From contig JAQXLK010000117.1 in the NCBI GenBank assembly GCA_029012085.1, positions 1-56,379 on the forward strand: a DNA stretch of 56,379 nt, written 5' to 3'. The position numbers were made by a program, and so were the translations under genes. A model generated the notes under the pieces. The model did not search any database and was not told where the DNA came from. It worked only from the letters and a program-made list of their open reading frames with translations. Source of the DNA: Clostridiales bacterium. GTDB lineage: Bacteria > Bacillota > Clostridia > Lachnospirales > Lachnospiraceae. Of the stretch, positions 9,432-18,067 are shown one piece after another (positions within the stretch are counted from its first letter, which is position 1; each line of letters begins with the position of its first letter).

Positions 9432-11747
9432 CTACACACAATAAATTTGAGCTTTTTCTCCTCTTTGAGTAAACCTCTCATTAATCGTATCACTAATCTC
9501 ACTAATAGAAAACAACGACGTCACAATAAAAATATCATTTCCTCTTCTCATTGCTTCATCCAGTCCCATTACTTCCACACCCTCTTTAAAGGTACCCCAG
9601 ATAGATTCCTTTCGGTCTATAAAGCATTTTACACCAATATTATACAGCTGACAAAGGAAATAAAATTGTCTTCCATTCTCACCTGCACCATATAGAGCCA
9701 CTTCCTGTACACCATCCGCCTGAACCTGTTCCACAACTTCCTGCATGGATTTGATAATCTCGTTTTGTGAACCATTCTTCAATGCCCTTCTTACATAATA
9801 AAACTCATCTATGAGTGTTACAGTTCCTTTCGGCCAGGTAATATTACTGTTCTGATAAGTGTAACTTACATTGCATTTATCAACAAAATCAACACCCTTT
9901 TCTTTTGCCAGAGCCAGATGCTCCTTTGTAATGATTCCTTTTTTGTAGTTTGTTCCAAAATTCGTATCTGCTTCAAATCCTGCCAGCATCCTAGCCTCGC
10001 ACCGTCTTGGCATATCAATCAACCGATGCAGAATCTCTAAGAGTCCTCTTCGATCCTCTAAACAAGTCTTTGCAATCTCTGGTTTATCCTTACGGAATTG
10101 CAGCCACCATTTCTGAAAATCAAATACTCCCTGAAATGCGATTGCCGTTAACCGGTCGTTATCTACACCTTCTGCCTGCAGTGGACTGATTCTTCCATTC
10201 TGTTCACAATACCCAATCGTACTTCCTTCTGTGACAGATATCAGTTTTTCCAAAACATCCGTTGTACGGTGAATGGTCGGAATCAGATCTCTATTCTCTG
10301 CAAATGTTCCAAACATTCCCTCAAAGTCCAGACCATTATACAATCGGTCTTCCGTCACCCCTACTGCCAGAAAATGTTTCATCTTATGGGGAACCCCTTC
10401 AAGATCGAGACATTTCTCCATCCACATCTGGATTCTTCCAAAGAAACCGATATCAATTGTTGCCACATTATTAAAATCTCCGATTTCCTGTTGAAGATAA
10501 GCAACCAGCTTTCGTCGTTCTTCCCTGATATAGTTCTCAATAATCTGAACATTCTCCAGCTCCAGAAATCTGCCAATCAAATATTCCTTTAATGTACTGT
10601 CACCATATGGTATCTTATGCGTCTCTTTATGCTTAACATCAAAATATTCTTCGATTTCCAAAAATTGCTTTTCGTCCAGTCCCATTAAATGCAAAGATTC
10701 CCGAATCGTCAGATTCCGGGCACCTATCATATTCTCGATTTCCTCCCGGTTCACCTCAACAATGGAAGGAATATAGGTCACTTTTCTTGAAACATAGATT
10801 GGATGGACTTCTAATTCCCATCCCACATATGCTGCTTCCTTCTTTAATAACTCACCTAGCAGATATCCTTCTCTCATTAATGGATAAATTCTATGAATAC
10901 CAAGCTTTTTCATACGCTGACATACCCAGGAAACATATAGAGAAAGCACAGGTCCGGTTACCGCACTTCCTAACTCATAAGCCGTCTTTTCATCGCCTTC
11001 CTGCACAGCACCTGCCATACACATCTTTCGTAAAGATAAGATACCTGGTTGCGGAACATTATGGCGGATCTTCTCATAATCAAATATGCTATACAATTGC
11101 TCCGGTATCGCATTATAATGAAATGCATGCATGCCTTTTTTTATCGACTGCTCATAATCCGCATTTTTATTGTCTCCTATGTGCAGCATATTGGACGGTT
11201 TAATATCCGGATATTTGTCAAATAGAACATCAAACAATTCACCATTCTGCTTGTTACACTGATATTCATTTGACACAATCAAATCATCAAATAATTGGAT
11301 ATCAATCTGATTATATAACAAAATTTCCTCAATTACTTTTCTGCTCAAATACATATCCGATACCAATACCAGCTTGCAGCCCTGACTTTTAGCATTCTTA
11401 AGCCACTCATACACGAGATAATTCGGATAACAATACTCTTTTTCCAGTTCAATCTCCAATTCCATCAGTTGATTGAGGTCGTTGGCAATATAATCCGGAT
11501 ATTGGTCATAAATATCCTTTAAAGTCACTTCGCGATTTTTCTGCCCTATTCTGGCACGCCGTTCCATCTCTACACGGAATTTCATATATTCCTTAGGATA
11601 CATGCTTATCTTTGCAATCCCTCTATTCTCCGCCTCTATCCATACCTTTTCAAACAAATCAATCGGCTTTGCCACGGCACGCAATAACAGTGTATCAAAT
11701 ATGTCAATGCTAATTAACTTGTAATTCTCTATCTTTGGTAATTCCAT
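9432..11747 (-). CDS. Large HAD-superfamily protein with C-terminal Rossmann-like module
   Basis: This protein of about 771 aa begins with a HAD hydrolase domain. SIDIFDTLLLRA carries the nucleophile Asp, LVSDMYLS is motif II, and MLHIGDNKNADYEQS holds the acidic motif. A long middle part (about 240-670) has no family I can name, although such proteins are common in Firmicute polysaccharide loci. The last 85 residues are the shared module (VALYGAGENGRQFYFL, then CFIDRKESIWG). The likely role is a phosphatase or phosphotransferase step on a glycan precursor. I chose the ATG at 11747 because GGTGGG lies about 9 bases upstream; an ATG three codons earlier lacks room for a ribosome site. The start overlaps the end of the upstream gene by 38 bases. 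Confidence 0.82.
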   Translation of the reverse strand: MELPKIENYKLISIDIFDTLLLRAVAKPIDLFEKVWIEAENRGIAKISMYPKEYMKFRVEMERRARIGQKNREVTLKDIYDQYPDYIANDLNQLMELEIELEKEYCYPNYLVYEWLKNAKSQGCKLVLVSDMYLSRKVIEEILLYNQIDIQLFDDLIVSNEYQCNKQNGELFDVLFDKYPDIKPSNMLHIGDNKNADYEQSIKKGMHAFHYNAIPEQLYSIFDYEKIRHNVPQPGILSLRKMCMAGAVQEGDEKTAYELGSAVTGPVLSLYVSWVCQRMKKLGIHRIYPLMREGYLLGELLKKEAAYVGWELEVHPIYVSRKVTYIPSIVEVNREEIENMIGARNLTIRESLHLMGLDEKQFLEIEEYFDVKHKETHKIPYGDSTLKEYLIGRFLELENVQIIENYIREERRKLVAYLQQEIGDFNNVATIDIGFFGRIQMWMEKCLDLEGVPHKMKHFLAVGVTEDRLYNGLDFEGMFGTFAENRDLIPTIHRTTDVLEKLISVTEGSTIGYCEQNGRISPLQAEGVDNDRLTAIAFQGVFDFQKWWLQFRKDKPEIAKTCLEDRRGLLEILHRLIDMPRRCEARMLAGFEADTNFGTNYKKGIITKEHLALAKEKGVDFVDKCNVSYTYQNSNITWPKGTVTLIDEFYYVRRALKNGSQNEIIKSMQEVVEQVQADGVQEVALYGAGENGRQFYFLCQLYNIGVKCFIDRKESIWGTFKEGVEVMGLDEAMRRGNDIFIVTSLFSISEISDTINERFTQRGEKAQIYCV

Positions 11748-13041
11748 TTCTCTCATCCCACCAATTCTTCACTAATCTTCCACAAGCTCTACCATCCACA
11801 TCTTTATAAATCTTACTTCTGAACTTCTGTCTGTCCTCTAATGCCTCATCCCGCTGCAACACTGTAAGAATCGCATCCTCCAGCTCTCTTTGACTATACG
11901 CCCTTAACTCCGGCATATATTCATCCCAGTCAAAATAGGCATCCCTTGTATCACTTGCATATTCCTTGTAATCATAATGAAATGCCACCACTGGTCGGTC
12001 TAACAACATATAATCACTGTATACAGAAGAATAATCTGCAATTAATAAATCAATCTTCCCCAAGAAAGCATTCACATCTACCTCAGAAGGAACAATATAA
12101 ATATTCGAGTAATTCATTTTCTCAAATTCTTCTTTACAAGCTGACTTTGGATGGAGTTTACATACAAGCTGCATCTGATTTTCCTGAAGATATCTATTGA
12201 ACACTTCCAAATCACACACCTCGAAAAACTTCCGTTCCGATGACCGGAAAGTCGGAAGATATCCAAGTATGATTCTTCCCTCACTCTTCCATTGTTCCAT
12301 ATAATCCATCAGCTTTTGCTCTGTCGGCAGATATAGATTCTTCACACCTGCATCTTCAAACAAAATATCATTCCTCGGATATCCTGCCTCTATCACATGC
12401 TCCTTTGGCACCTGAAATGCCCTGGCAAATATCTCACCCATCATTGGCGAAGTAGCAAGAATATAATGACTTGGTTTCTCATCGGATAAACGCCTTGGAA
12501 AATATTTGAACTTCTCCCATGTGTTCTTAGGGTGTCTTACCTTATCATGCTTATTATCATAATTAATACATTTGTTCCCAACTCCATGCCAGAGGTTCAT
12601 CTTCACAGCCCCACCACTCAACCAGAAGCTGATATCCTTAGAATAATTATCAAAGAAATACATCTTCCCTCTCAGACAATACCAGATTCCCTTCAAGGAA
12701 TGATAATAATATGCCTCATACCCATTCTGATTCAGAAATTCCACAATTCCTTTATCATGGCTAATCCATATGGGGCGGATATCCTTACAACCTTCATCTT
12801 CCACATAGGCATGTCCCACTGCTCCCCATTCGGAAACACTATTTCTTATTTGTTTGGAACTTCTGTCACTATGCTGACTCACATACAGATACAGATATCT
12901 CGGATTATCTGCAAACCTTCTTCCAAAAGTAGAACCAAACAGCCAGATTCTCTTATCTCTTGGAAATAAAAAAGATAACCAATAGATTGGAAGGAACAAC
13001 AGCTGTCCCCAATATTTGATACCATTGATTATCTGTTTCAT
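11710..13041 (-). CDS. CDP-glycerol glycerophosphotransferase (TagB/TagF-like)
   Basis: This protein of about 443 aa belongs to the family that moves a phospho-polyol from a CDP carrier to a glycan, as in teichoic acid synthesis. The sequence shows RIWLFGSTFGRRFADNPRYL near the N-terminus, MNLWHGVGNKCINYD with the family WHG motif, AGYPRNDILF, LGYLPTFRSSE, VCKLHPKS, and ADYSSVYSDYMLLDRPV with the SS/D pair near the end. The start at 13041 is chosen because GGAGGAGG stands 7 bases before it; an in-frame ATG 19 codons earlier has no ribosome site. It is the first gene of the glycan operon, 48 bases from the -10 of a SigD-type promoter. It could use CDP-glycerol or another CDP-phospho group made in this locus (inference). 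Confidence 0.87.
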   Translation of the reverse strand: MKQIINGIKYWGQLLFLPIYWLSFLFPRDKRIWLFGSTFGRRFADNPRYLYLYVSQHSDRSSKQIRNSVSEWGAVGHAYVEDEGCKDIRPIWISHDKGIVEFLNQNGYEAYYYHSLKGIWYCLRGKMYFFDNYSKDISFWLSGGAVKMNLWHGVGNKCINYDNKHDKVRHPKNTWEKFKYFPRRLSDEKPSHYILATSPMMGEIFARAFQVPKEHVIEAGYPRNDILFEDAGVKNLYLPTEQKLMDYMEQWKSEGRIILGYLPTFRSSERKFFEVCDLEVFNRYLQENQMQLVCKLHPKSACKEEFEKMNYSNIYIVPSEVDVNAFLGKIDLLIADYSSVYSDYMLLDRPVVAFHYDYKEYASDTRDAYFDWDEYMPELRAYSQRELEDAILTVLQRDEALEDRQKFRSKIYKDVDGRACGRLVKNWWDERNGITKDRELQVN

Positions 13042-13088
13042 TCTATATTGCCTCCTCCGTGAGTATATTACTTTGTCTACACTAATAT

Positions 13089-13116
13089 ATATCGGCAAAT
13101 GATGATATATTATTTA
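13089..13116 (-). promoter_or_regulatory. SigD (sigma-28) promoter of the glycan operon
   Basis: On the minus strand the sequence reads TAAA, 16 bases, GCCGATAT, a full match to the motility sigma consensus. The first gene of the glycan operon starts about 48 bases downstream. It ties synthesis of this glycan to flagellar expression. Confidence 0.85.
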
Positions 13117-13123
13117 GATATAA

Positions 13124-13152
13124 TTGTAATTTAAACAGGATTCGTTTATAAT
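13124..13152 (+). promoter_or_regulatory. Vegetative sigma-A promoter of the AAA ATPase pair
   Basis: TTGTAA and a perfect TATAAT are separated by 17 bases, about 58 bases before the TTG start codon. This promoter is back to back with the SigD promoter of the glycan operon, only 8 bases apart. Confidence 0.75.
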
Positions 13153-13210
13153 AGAGAAATACAAGTAATAATAAAAAAGGTATCCGTTAAAAGATCGAGA
13201 GGGCACAGCA

Positions 13211-14317
13211 TTGAATATTGAAAAGCTTATAATTAACAATTACAAAGCGATAGAGAGAATGGAAATTGATTTACAGCCGGGAATCAATCTACTTGTTGGA
13301 GATAATGGTGTTGGTAAAACCTCTATTCTTGAAGCTACCGTTGTTGCCTTAGGTGGATTATTTACAAACGTAACAGGAGTTGCTCAAAAAAACATTGCGA
13401 AGGATGATATCCGTATTTCAATAGATACTCTTGGGGATGCTGCAACAGGAATCACATACCATACACCAGTTTCTATCGAATGTCAGATGAACATAGATAA
13501 TACAGTGTACCATTGGAGTCGCAGCAGAATGGATCCAGACAATTCCCATACCAAAATTGATAATCGGGAGATTTGCAAGTGGATGAATACAGTAACTAAT
13601 CAAAGTGACAGTATATTGCCATTATTAAGTTTTCAAAGTGCGGCACGTGTTTGGAGAGTAAAACGTGGTGATTTTGGGAAGGAAATAAAGAAAAAGTTAA
13701 ATGACCGTCGTTGTGGATATATTGGTTGCCTTGATTATTCAATGGATGTAAAAGTAATCCAAGAATGGTGTCTCAAGATGGAATTGGCTGCATTTCAAAA
13801 GAGAAAGTTGATTACAGAGTATGAACTGTTTAAGTGCATGATAAGTACTTTTATGCAAAGCATAAACGAATCTGAAACACCCTCTGAAATATATTTTTCA
13901 TCTCAATTAAATGAGATGGTTTATATCGAAAATGATAATGAAATGCCAATTTCTAAATTAAGTGCCGGTTATCAGTCACTATTGTGGATGATTATGGATT
14001 TGGCATACCGAACTGCGATACTCAATCCTCAGGGAATTAACAATTTGGAACAGATTAGCGGAATCGTTATTATTGATGAGATTGATATGCATTTACATCC
14101 TAAGTGGCAATGGAACATATTGAACGCCTTAAAAGTAACATTTCCTAATGTACAATTTATCATTGCTACACATTCCCCAATTGTCATTTCATCTTGTAAA
14201 GACGGAAATTTAATCAGTGTTGGAGATAATCAGGAAGTTAATTATCAACCTGATGCATATGGATATTCGGTAGAAAATGTATTGGAATTACGTCAGGGAA
14301 GTACTTCAAAAATATGA
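13211..14317 (+). CDS. AAA/ABC-type ATPase (RecF/SMC-like, COG3950 style)
   Basis: This 368-aa soluble ATPase has a complete set of ABC-type motifs. Walker A is GDNGVGKTS at about 32-40, the signature is LSAGYQSL at about 255, Walker B is GIVIIDEIDMHLHPKWQW at about 283-300, and the switch histidine is in ATHSP near 325. The start is a TTG preceded by GAGAGGG. Such single-domain overcoming-lysogenization-like ATPases often act in anti-phage or toxin-like systems with a small partner, and a small gene overlaps its stop by 4 bases (ATGA). It is one of three plus-strand genes in the window and has its own promoter and terminator, which suggests an inserted cassette. No nuclease or reverse transcriptase is present, so the function stays open. 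Confidence 0.85.
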   Translation: MNIEKLIINNYKAIERMEIDLQPGINLLVGDNGVGKTSILEATVVALGGLFTNVTGVAQKNIAKDDIRISIDTLGDAATGITYHTPVSIECQMNIDNTVYHWSRSRMDPDNSHTKIDNREICKWMNTVTNQSDSILPLLSFQSAARVWRVKRGDFGKEIKKKLNDRRCGYIGCLDYSMDVKVIQEWCLKMELAAFQKRKLITEYELFKCMISTFMQSINESETPSEIYFSSQLNEMVYIENDNEMPISKLSAGYQSLLWMIMDLAYRTAILNPQGINNLEQISGIVIIDEIDMHLHPKWQWNILNALKVTFPNVQFIIATHSPIVISSCKDGNLISVGDNQEVNYQPDAYGYSVENVLELRQGSTSKI

Positions 14318-14661
14318 TGGATAAAATTTGTTATATGTCAGACGGAACGATATATACACAGCCACACGATGAACAACTAGAAAATGATATTAACAAAGTA
14401 CTGTGTTTAAATGGAAAATTGGACAGAAACGGAAACAGAATTGCTGATACTTCTACAGAAATTGTTCGTGGGCGTAGGGAAGCATATAGATGGTGTCGTA
14501 ATTTTCTTTCAGAATTGAATCGAAAGAATAAATGTACATCTGCTATAGTCAAGAAAATGATGGATGAGATAAAGAATGCCGAAGAACGAAAAGAATATGC
14601 AGGAGTTATATTGTTTTACTTAAACAAAAAATATAACCAACTAGTAAAACAGGGCGTATAG
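14314..14661 (+). CDS. Small partner protein of the AAA ATPase, unknown family
   Basis: This 115-aa protein is charged, mostly helical-looking, and without membrane segments or a signal peptide. It overlaps the ATPase stop by 4 bases, so translation is coupled and the two products probably work together. Residues about 50-75 (EIVRGRREAYRWCRNFL) are rich in Arg and aromatics, as in a nucleic-acid-binding helix. No HNH, PD-(D/E)XK or toxin motif could be recognised. Its base composition matches the ATPase and differs from the glycan genes at 14.8-20 kb. I do not recognise the family. Confidence 0.75.
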   Translation: MMDKICYMSDGTIYTQPHDEQLENDINKVLCLNGKLDRNGNRIADTSTEIVRGRREAYRWCRNFLSELNRKNKCTSAIVKKMMDEIKNAEERKEYAGVILFYLNKKYNQLVKQGV

Positions 14662-14681
14662 TATTATGGAATATTTTGGGA

Positions 14682-14713
14682 GAGGGTGAAAAATAATTAT
14701 TTTTCACACCCTC
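14682..14713. terminator. Bidirectional terminator between convergent genes
   Basis: GAGGGTG and an A-rich arm pair with a T-rich arm and CACCCTC, with a 2-base bulge and an AATT loop. It lies between the plus-strand ATPase pair and the minus-strand NeuB-like gene, where both need to stop. Confidence 0.8.
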
Positions 14714-14804
14714 TTCTCCATTTTACAGCTTTCCCGAACCTCCCATTTTCAAAAGGCAACGAGACAGCTCTCAATTTTTTCATCCTAAAAATCAAACAAA
14801 CAAC

Positions 14805-16298
14805 CTACCACTTCTTCAAAATAGTCTTTCTCTCCATCGGATCCATCCTCCGAATCTGAGGGTCATCATAGTAAGAATCACTCTTCACATGGGTAGTAGA
14901 CACCTCTTCGAAAATAGCACCGGTCTGGGAAGTAAATGCATGCTTTTCTCCACGAAGCACCGTCTGGATATCCCCTGGCTTCATTTTTCGTTCCTTACCT
15001 TCTATTGTAACAGTCAAATCTCCATACAGTAGCTGGAAAGTCTCCTCTTTTACCTTGTGCGCATGCATCGGATGCTTCTGTCCCGGCAGCACGATCAAGA
15101 GCTTCTTACAGTACTCCCGATTGATGATATTGATAATAATAGCACCGGTCTGACGGAAATGTTTCATTCCATAGTGATGAGAAAGTTCCACTTCAAAATC
15201 ATCCCCAAGAGCAATTCCTGCCTCATACAGCATACCCTTTGCATCATGGATAACACTTCTTGCCAAATTGATATCGGTTAGCTTTTTCTTCTCGTGCAAC
15301 TCCTCATTTACCTTATAGTCTCTATGGGCTTTCACCCCATCATAAAACTCACCGGAAGTCATCTGCTTCTCATGACATGGCATTGCAAAGAATACATCCT
15401 CTCTAGTAAGCTCCTCTCCTTCCTTCACATCACGTTTCACATATACACCACGCATCAGTGAATTCAAGGAATCCAGCTCCTCCTGGGAAATATACTTCTC
15501 TCCTTCCTTCTTCATACCGCACATGGTCTTTGCCTGTAATGCTGCAGCAACCCACTTATCTGCCTGTTCCGGATTCATGGAATATGCATTGAGTGTAATG
15601 GTTTCTGTTGGAAGACCCACATGGCGTTCTAATATCTTAGCCCCCTTTGCAACAGCAAGCATCGGAACGGTATTGTCATCCGGATTCTCATGTCCGGAAT
15701 AACCAATGGTAATATCCGGATATCTCCGGTTCATTTTATCAATAAAGTCTAACTGTAATCGTTCAAATGGTGCAGGATATTCTGCCACACAATGTAAAAA
15801 TGCAAATTCACAATCCCTGTGAGTAAAGAAGTTATATAATTTATCAATGTCAGATAAAGTCTTACCACCGGTAGAGATAATAAGTGGCTTATTCGCCTGC
15901 GCTGCCTTCTCCAAAAGCGGCCAATCTAGTGCTGAGCAGCTTGCAATCTTAATAATATCCACACCCATATCCATACACCAGTCCACGCCATCCTCATCAA
16001 ACGGAGTGCTCATGGCAATCAAACCTTCTTCATGAATCGCATCCACCAATTGCTCGAACTGGTCATAATTAAGTCTCGTACTCTCAAATCTTGGAATATG
16101 CTTTACATCTTGTCTTCCCTTGTAATCCGGATGAATAAAATTATCCAGATTCCGAAACTGCAGCTTCACTGCTGCCTTCACATTATGCTTTCTGGCAATC
16201 TTACTCATAGCATGAATAATATCCGTCCCATGCTCCACACTCCCCTGATGGGAATTTGCCATCTCAAAAATAAATAAATCATCAAATAATTCGCTCAT
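14805..16298 (-). CDS. NeuB-family nonulosonic acid synthase with SAF and cupin domains
   Basis: This enzyme of about 497 aa should condense phosphoenolpyruvate with a six-carbon amino sugar to make a sialic-, legionaminic- or pseudaminic-type acid. The TIM barrel occupies about 1-270: FIFEMANSHQGSVEHG, AVKLQFRNLDNF, ALIISTGGK-like LIISTGGKTL, and the metal/substrate residues in YSGHENPD. A SAF/antifreeze-like domain follows (about 280-345, RGVYVKRDVKEGEELT). A cupin ends the protein (about 395-490, HPMHAHKVKEETFQLLYGD and GEKHAF), which is uncommon on NeuB enzymes. Start 16298 is chosen because GGGAGG lies 9 bases upstream; the ATG two codons earlier is too close. It has its own SigD-type promoter. 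The exact sugar is not readable from sequence. Confidence 0.9.
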   Translation of the reverse strand: MSELFDDLFIFEMANSHQGSVEHGTDIIHAMSKIARKHNVKAAVKLQFRNLDNFIHPDYKGRQDVKHIPRFESTRLNYDQFEQLVDAIHEEGLIAMSTPFDEDGVDWCMDMGVDIIKIASCSALDWPLLEKAAQANKPLIISTGGKTLSDIDKLYNFFTHRDCEFAFLHCVAEYPAPFERLQLDFIDKMNRRYPDITIGYSGHENPDDNTVPMLAVAKGAKILERHVGLPTETITLNAYSMNPEQADKWVAAALQAKTMCGMKKEGEKYISQEELDSLNSLMRGVYVKRDVKEGEELTREDVFFAMPCHEKQMTSGEFYDGVKAHRDYKVNEELHEKKKLTDINLARSVIHDAKGMLYEAGIALGDDFEVELSHHYGMKHFRQTGAIIINIINREYCKKLLIVLPGQKHPMHAHKVKEETFQLLYGDLTVTIEGKERKMKPGDIQTVLRGEKHAFTSQTGAIFEEVSTTHVKSDSYYDDPQIRRMDPMERKTILKKW

Positions 16299-16341
16299 AC
16301 GCATAACCCTCCCTACCTGCTGTCTATAAATGGTTATTTTT

Positions 16342-16372
16342 CAAATAATTTTATCGAAGTCAGAGCGTCCGT
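16342..16372. repeat. Solo right end of the inverted-repeat element (copy R1)
   Basis: About 30 bases (AAATAATTTTATCGAA then GTCAGAGCGTCCG) match the right terminus of the complete copies at 25.9 and 44.2 kb. It lies in the 5' leader of the NeuB-like gene and about 50 bases downstream of the methyltransferase stop. Confidence 0.7.
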
Positions 16373-16399
16373 CCAGCTAAAAAAGTACATCTAATACAT

Positions 16400-16425
16400 A
16401 TATCGGCTTTTTTCGCCTGAATTTA
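16400..16425 (-). promoter_or_regulatory. SigD promoter of the NeuB-like gene
   Basis: TAAA, 14 bases, GCCGATAT on the minus strand. The -35 overlaps the stop codon of the methyltransferase gene. Transcription would run into the NeuB-like gene after a leader of about 95 bases that contains repeat copy R1. Confidence 0.75.
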
Positions 16426-17319
16426 CACCCATATCTTAGCAAATAATGTATCCGTCTGCTTACTTTTCTTCAATGCCTTTATATACTCATCATTTACAGT
16501 TGTTCCTAGAACATCCTGGTATTTTCCCTTTCCACCCGGAAGACCTGTTCCCAGCCAGTATAAATGATTGGACAGGTCATACCGCTGGATAAAATCCATT
16601 TCATACTGAAATCCGGCATGTTCAAATACATAAGACAGACCCTTTTCATTAAAATTATATAAATGTGCCTTTTTATAGTAATAATTTTTGAACGCATCAC
16701 ATTGATATGTTTTTACTAAAACATCATCCACATTCGGAACTTCAATATAGATTTTTCCTCCCGGTTTTAAAAGCTTCTTTAGATTTTCCAAAAAAGAAAT
16801 TGGTTTTTCAATATGCTCTAGTACATGGAACATAAAAATCTTGTCAAATTGTTTTTGAAACTCTTCCGGATTACTGCCAACAAACATATTAGGACAATCT
16901 ATTTTTTCCCGTATATACTGCTGTGCCTTCTGATCCCATTCTGTGCCATAGACAGCCTTTACTTTCTCTGCTGCCACACTCATAAAGTATCCTACCGAAC
17001 ATCCAATCTCCAAGATTTCATCTTCCGGTTTCAGTTCATCGCTTACCCGCTCCAGCCGTATCTTTGCCTCCGGCAGGAATCTTTCAAACACCCCATGCAG
17101 ATATTCATAATCATAGTAGCACATTGAATGAACCTCTTCCCGGAATTTTCCATCATAATATTCCTGCAGCTGCTCATTTTCCGGTCTGGGATATAAAAAA
17201 TGGGTTTCACACTGCCCGCACCGGTACATTTTATATTTTCCCTCTGCATCATTTCTTATTCGATTTGGTATGAAAGTCACATCTTTGCTTTCACACAATG
17301 TACATCGTATCTCTTCCAT
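16423..17319 (-). CDS. SAM-dependent methyltransferase with N-terminal zinc ribbon
   Basis: This protein of about 298 aa starts with a four-cysteine zinc ribbon (CTLCESKD and RCGQCETHF). It continues as a class I methyltransferase: ILEIGCSVGYFMSVAAEKV is the SAM-binding glycine-rich loop, FDKIFMFHVLEHIEKP is motif II-III, and LKPGGKIYIEVPNV is the post-III strand. This layout is common for sugar methyltransferases in glycan loci. Start 17319 follows GGAGGG by about 6 bases and lies one base past the stop of the upstream CMP-sugar synthetase gene, so the two are translationally coupled. A longer frame beginning inside that gene has no ribosome site. It probably methylates the nonulosonic acid or another sugar of the flagellin glycan (inference). 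Confidence 0.87.
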   Translation of the reverse strand: MEEIRCTLCESKDVTFIPNRIRNDAEGKYKMYRCGQCETHFLYPRPENEQLQEYYDGKFREEVHSMCYYDYEYLHGVFERFLPEAKIRLERVSDELKPEDEILEIGCSVGYFMSVAAEKVKAVYGTEWDQKAQQYIREKIDCPNMFVGSNPEEFQKQFDKIFMFHVLEHIEKPISFLENLKKLLKPGGKIYIEVPNVDDVLVKTYQCDAFKNYYYKKAHLYNFNEKGLSYVFEHAGFQYEMDFIQRYDLSNHLYWLGTGLPGGKGKYQDVLGTTVNDEYIKALKKSKQTDTLFAKIWV

Positions 17320-17320
17320 T

Positions 17321-18064
17321 TCATCCCTCCAGACGCTGCATCGCCTTTTGAAAATCTTCCTCTGTATCAATGTCATAATTCTCTTTCATCTCATATCCAA
17401 GAATATAATCTCCTGACATCGAATGCTTCTGTAACACAACCGATGCCCGAAAGACATCAATACACGCATTCTGATAATATACTGTAGGCAGCTGCTGACG
17501 TGGCATATTATAGCATTCCGGTATTTCACGGATTAATGGAACGATTCTGTTATCATCCCCTCCTGAAACATCCATCGTTTCTGTATCTGCCTTCAGCCAC
17601 ATTTTATAAGGAATCTCCGTTGCCTTGACCATGCTACGAACAGAATCTGCCTCAGGATGTTCCAGTAATAATTGAACCATATAATCAATATCCTTTACAT
17701 CCCGAATCGGATACGTGGGACGCAGCTGTACCACAATATCCGGCACATATCCTTCTTTTTCCTGCAACCATGATAATGCATGATAAAATACATCGTAGTC
17801 TAATGCCGTATCGGTTGCATACTCTGCCGGTCTTAAAAACGGTACCTCTGCGCCATAACTTCTGGCAATCTTCGCATACTCCTCACTATCTGTACTTACA
17901 ATAATACGGTTAATATACTTTGATTGTTGTCCATGTGCGATAGAATGTGCCAGCATCGGTTTCCCACCAATCATTCGGATATTCTTATGGGGCACGGATT
18001 TGGAACCCGCTCTTGCCGGAATTACCGCCAAAACCTTCTTTTCTTCTCCCCTCACATTTACCAT
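17321..18064 (-). CDS. CMP-nonulosonic acid synthetase (acylneuraminate cytidylyltransferase family)
   Basis: This 247-aa enzyme activates a nonulosonic acid with CTP. It has the family N-terminus VLAVIPARAGSKSVPHKNI with the CTP-binding Arg and Lys, IIVSTDSEEYAKIA, the LRPAEYATD loop, and VVQLRPTYPIRDVKDID. It is paired with the NeuB-like synthase 1 kb downstream and the Maf transferase directly upstream (3 bases away), giving synthesis, activation and transfer in one cluster. The start is uncertain. The ATG at 18064 directly abuts GGAG, while a GTG at 18055 stands 9 bases after it and may be used instead, which would shorten the protein by three residues. Confidence 0.9.
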   Translation of the reverse strand: MVNVRGEEKKVLAVIPARAGSKSVPHKNIRMIGGKPMLAHSIAHGQQSKYINRIIVSTDSEEYAKIARSYGAEVPFLRPAEYATDTALDYDVFYHALSWLQEKEGYVPDIVVQLRPTYPIRDVKDIDYMVQLLLEHPEADSVRSMVKATEIPYKMWLKADTETMDVSGGDDNRIVPLIREIPECYNMPRQQLPTVYYQNACIDVFRASVVLQKHSMSGDYILGYEMKENYDIDTEEDFQKAMQRLEG

Positions 18065-18067
18065 CTC

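Noticed and set aside
11710-13098. Longer start for the TagB/TagF-like protein
   Set aside because: The extra 19 codons run through the promoter side and the ribosome site GGAGGAGG, which serves the ATG at 13041.
13211-14661. ATPase pair as a retron or Septu-type system
   Set aside because: No reverse transcriptase, no structured ncRNA and no HNH motif in the small partner.
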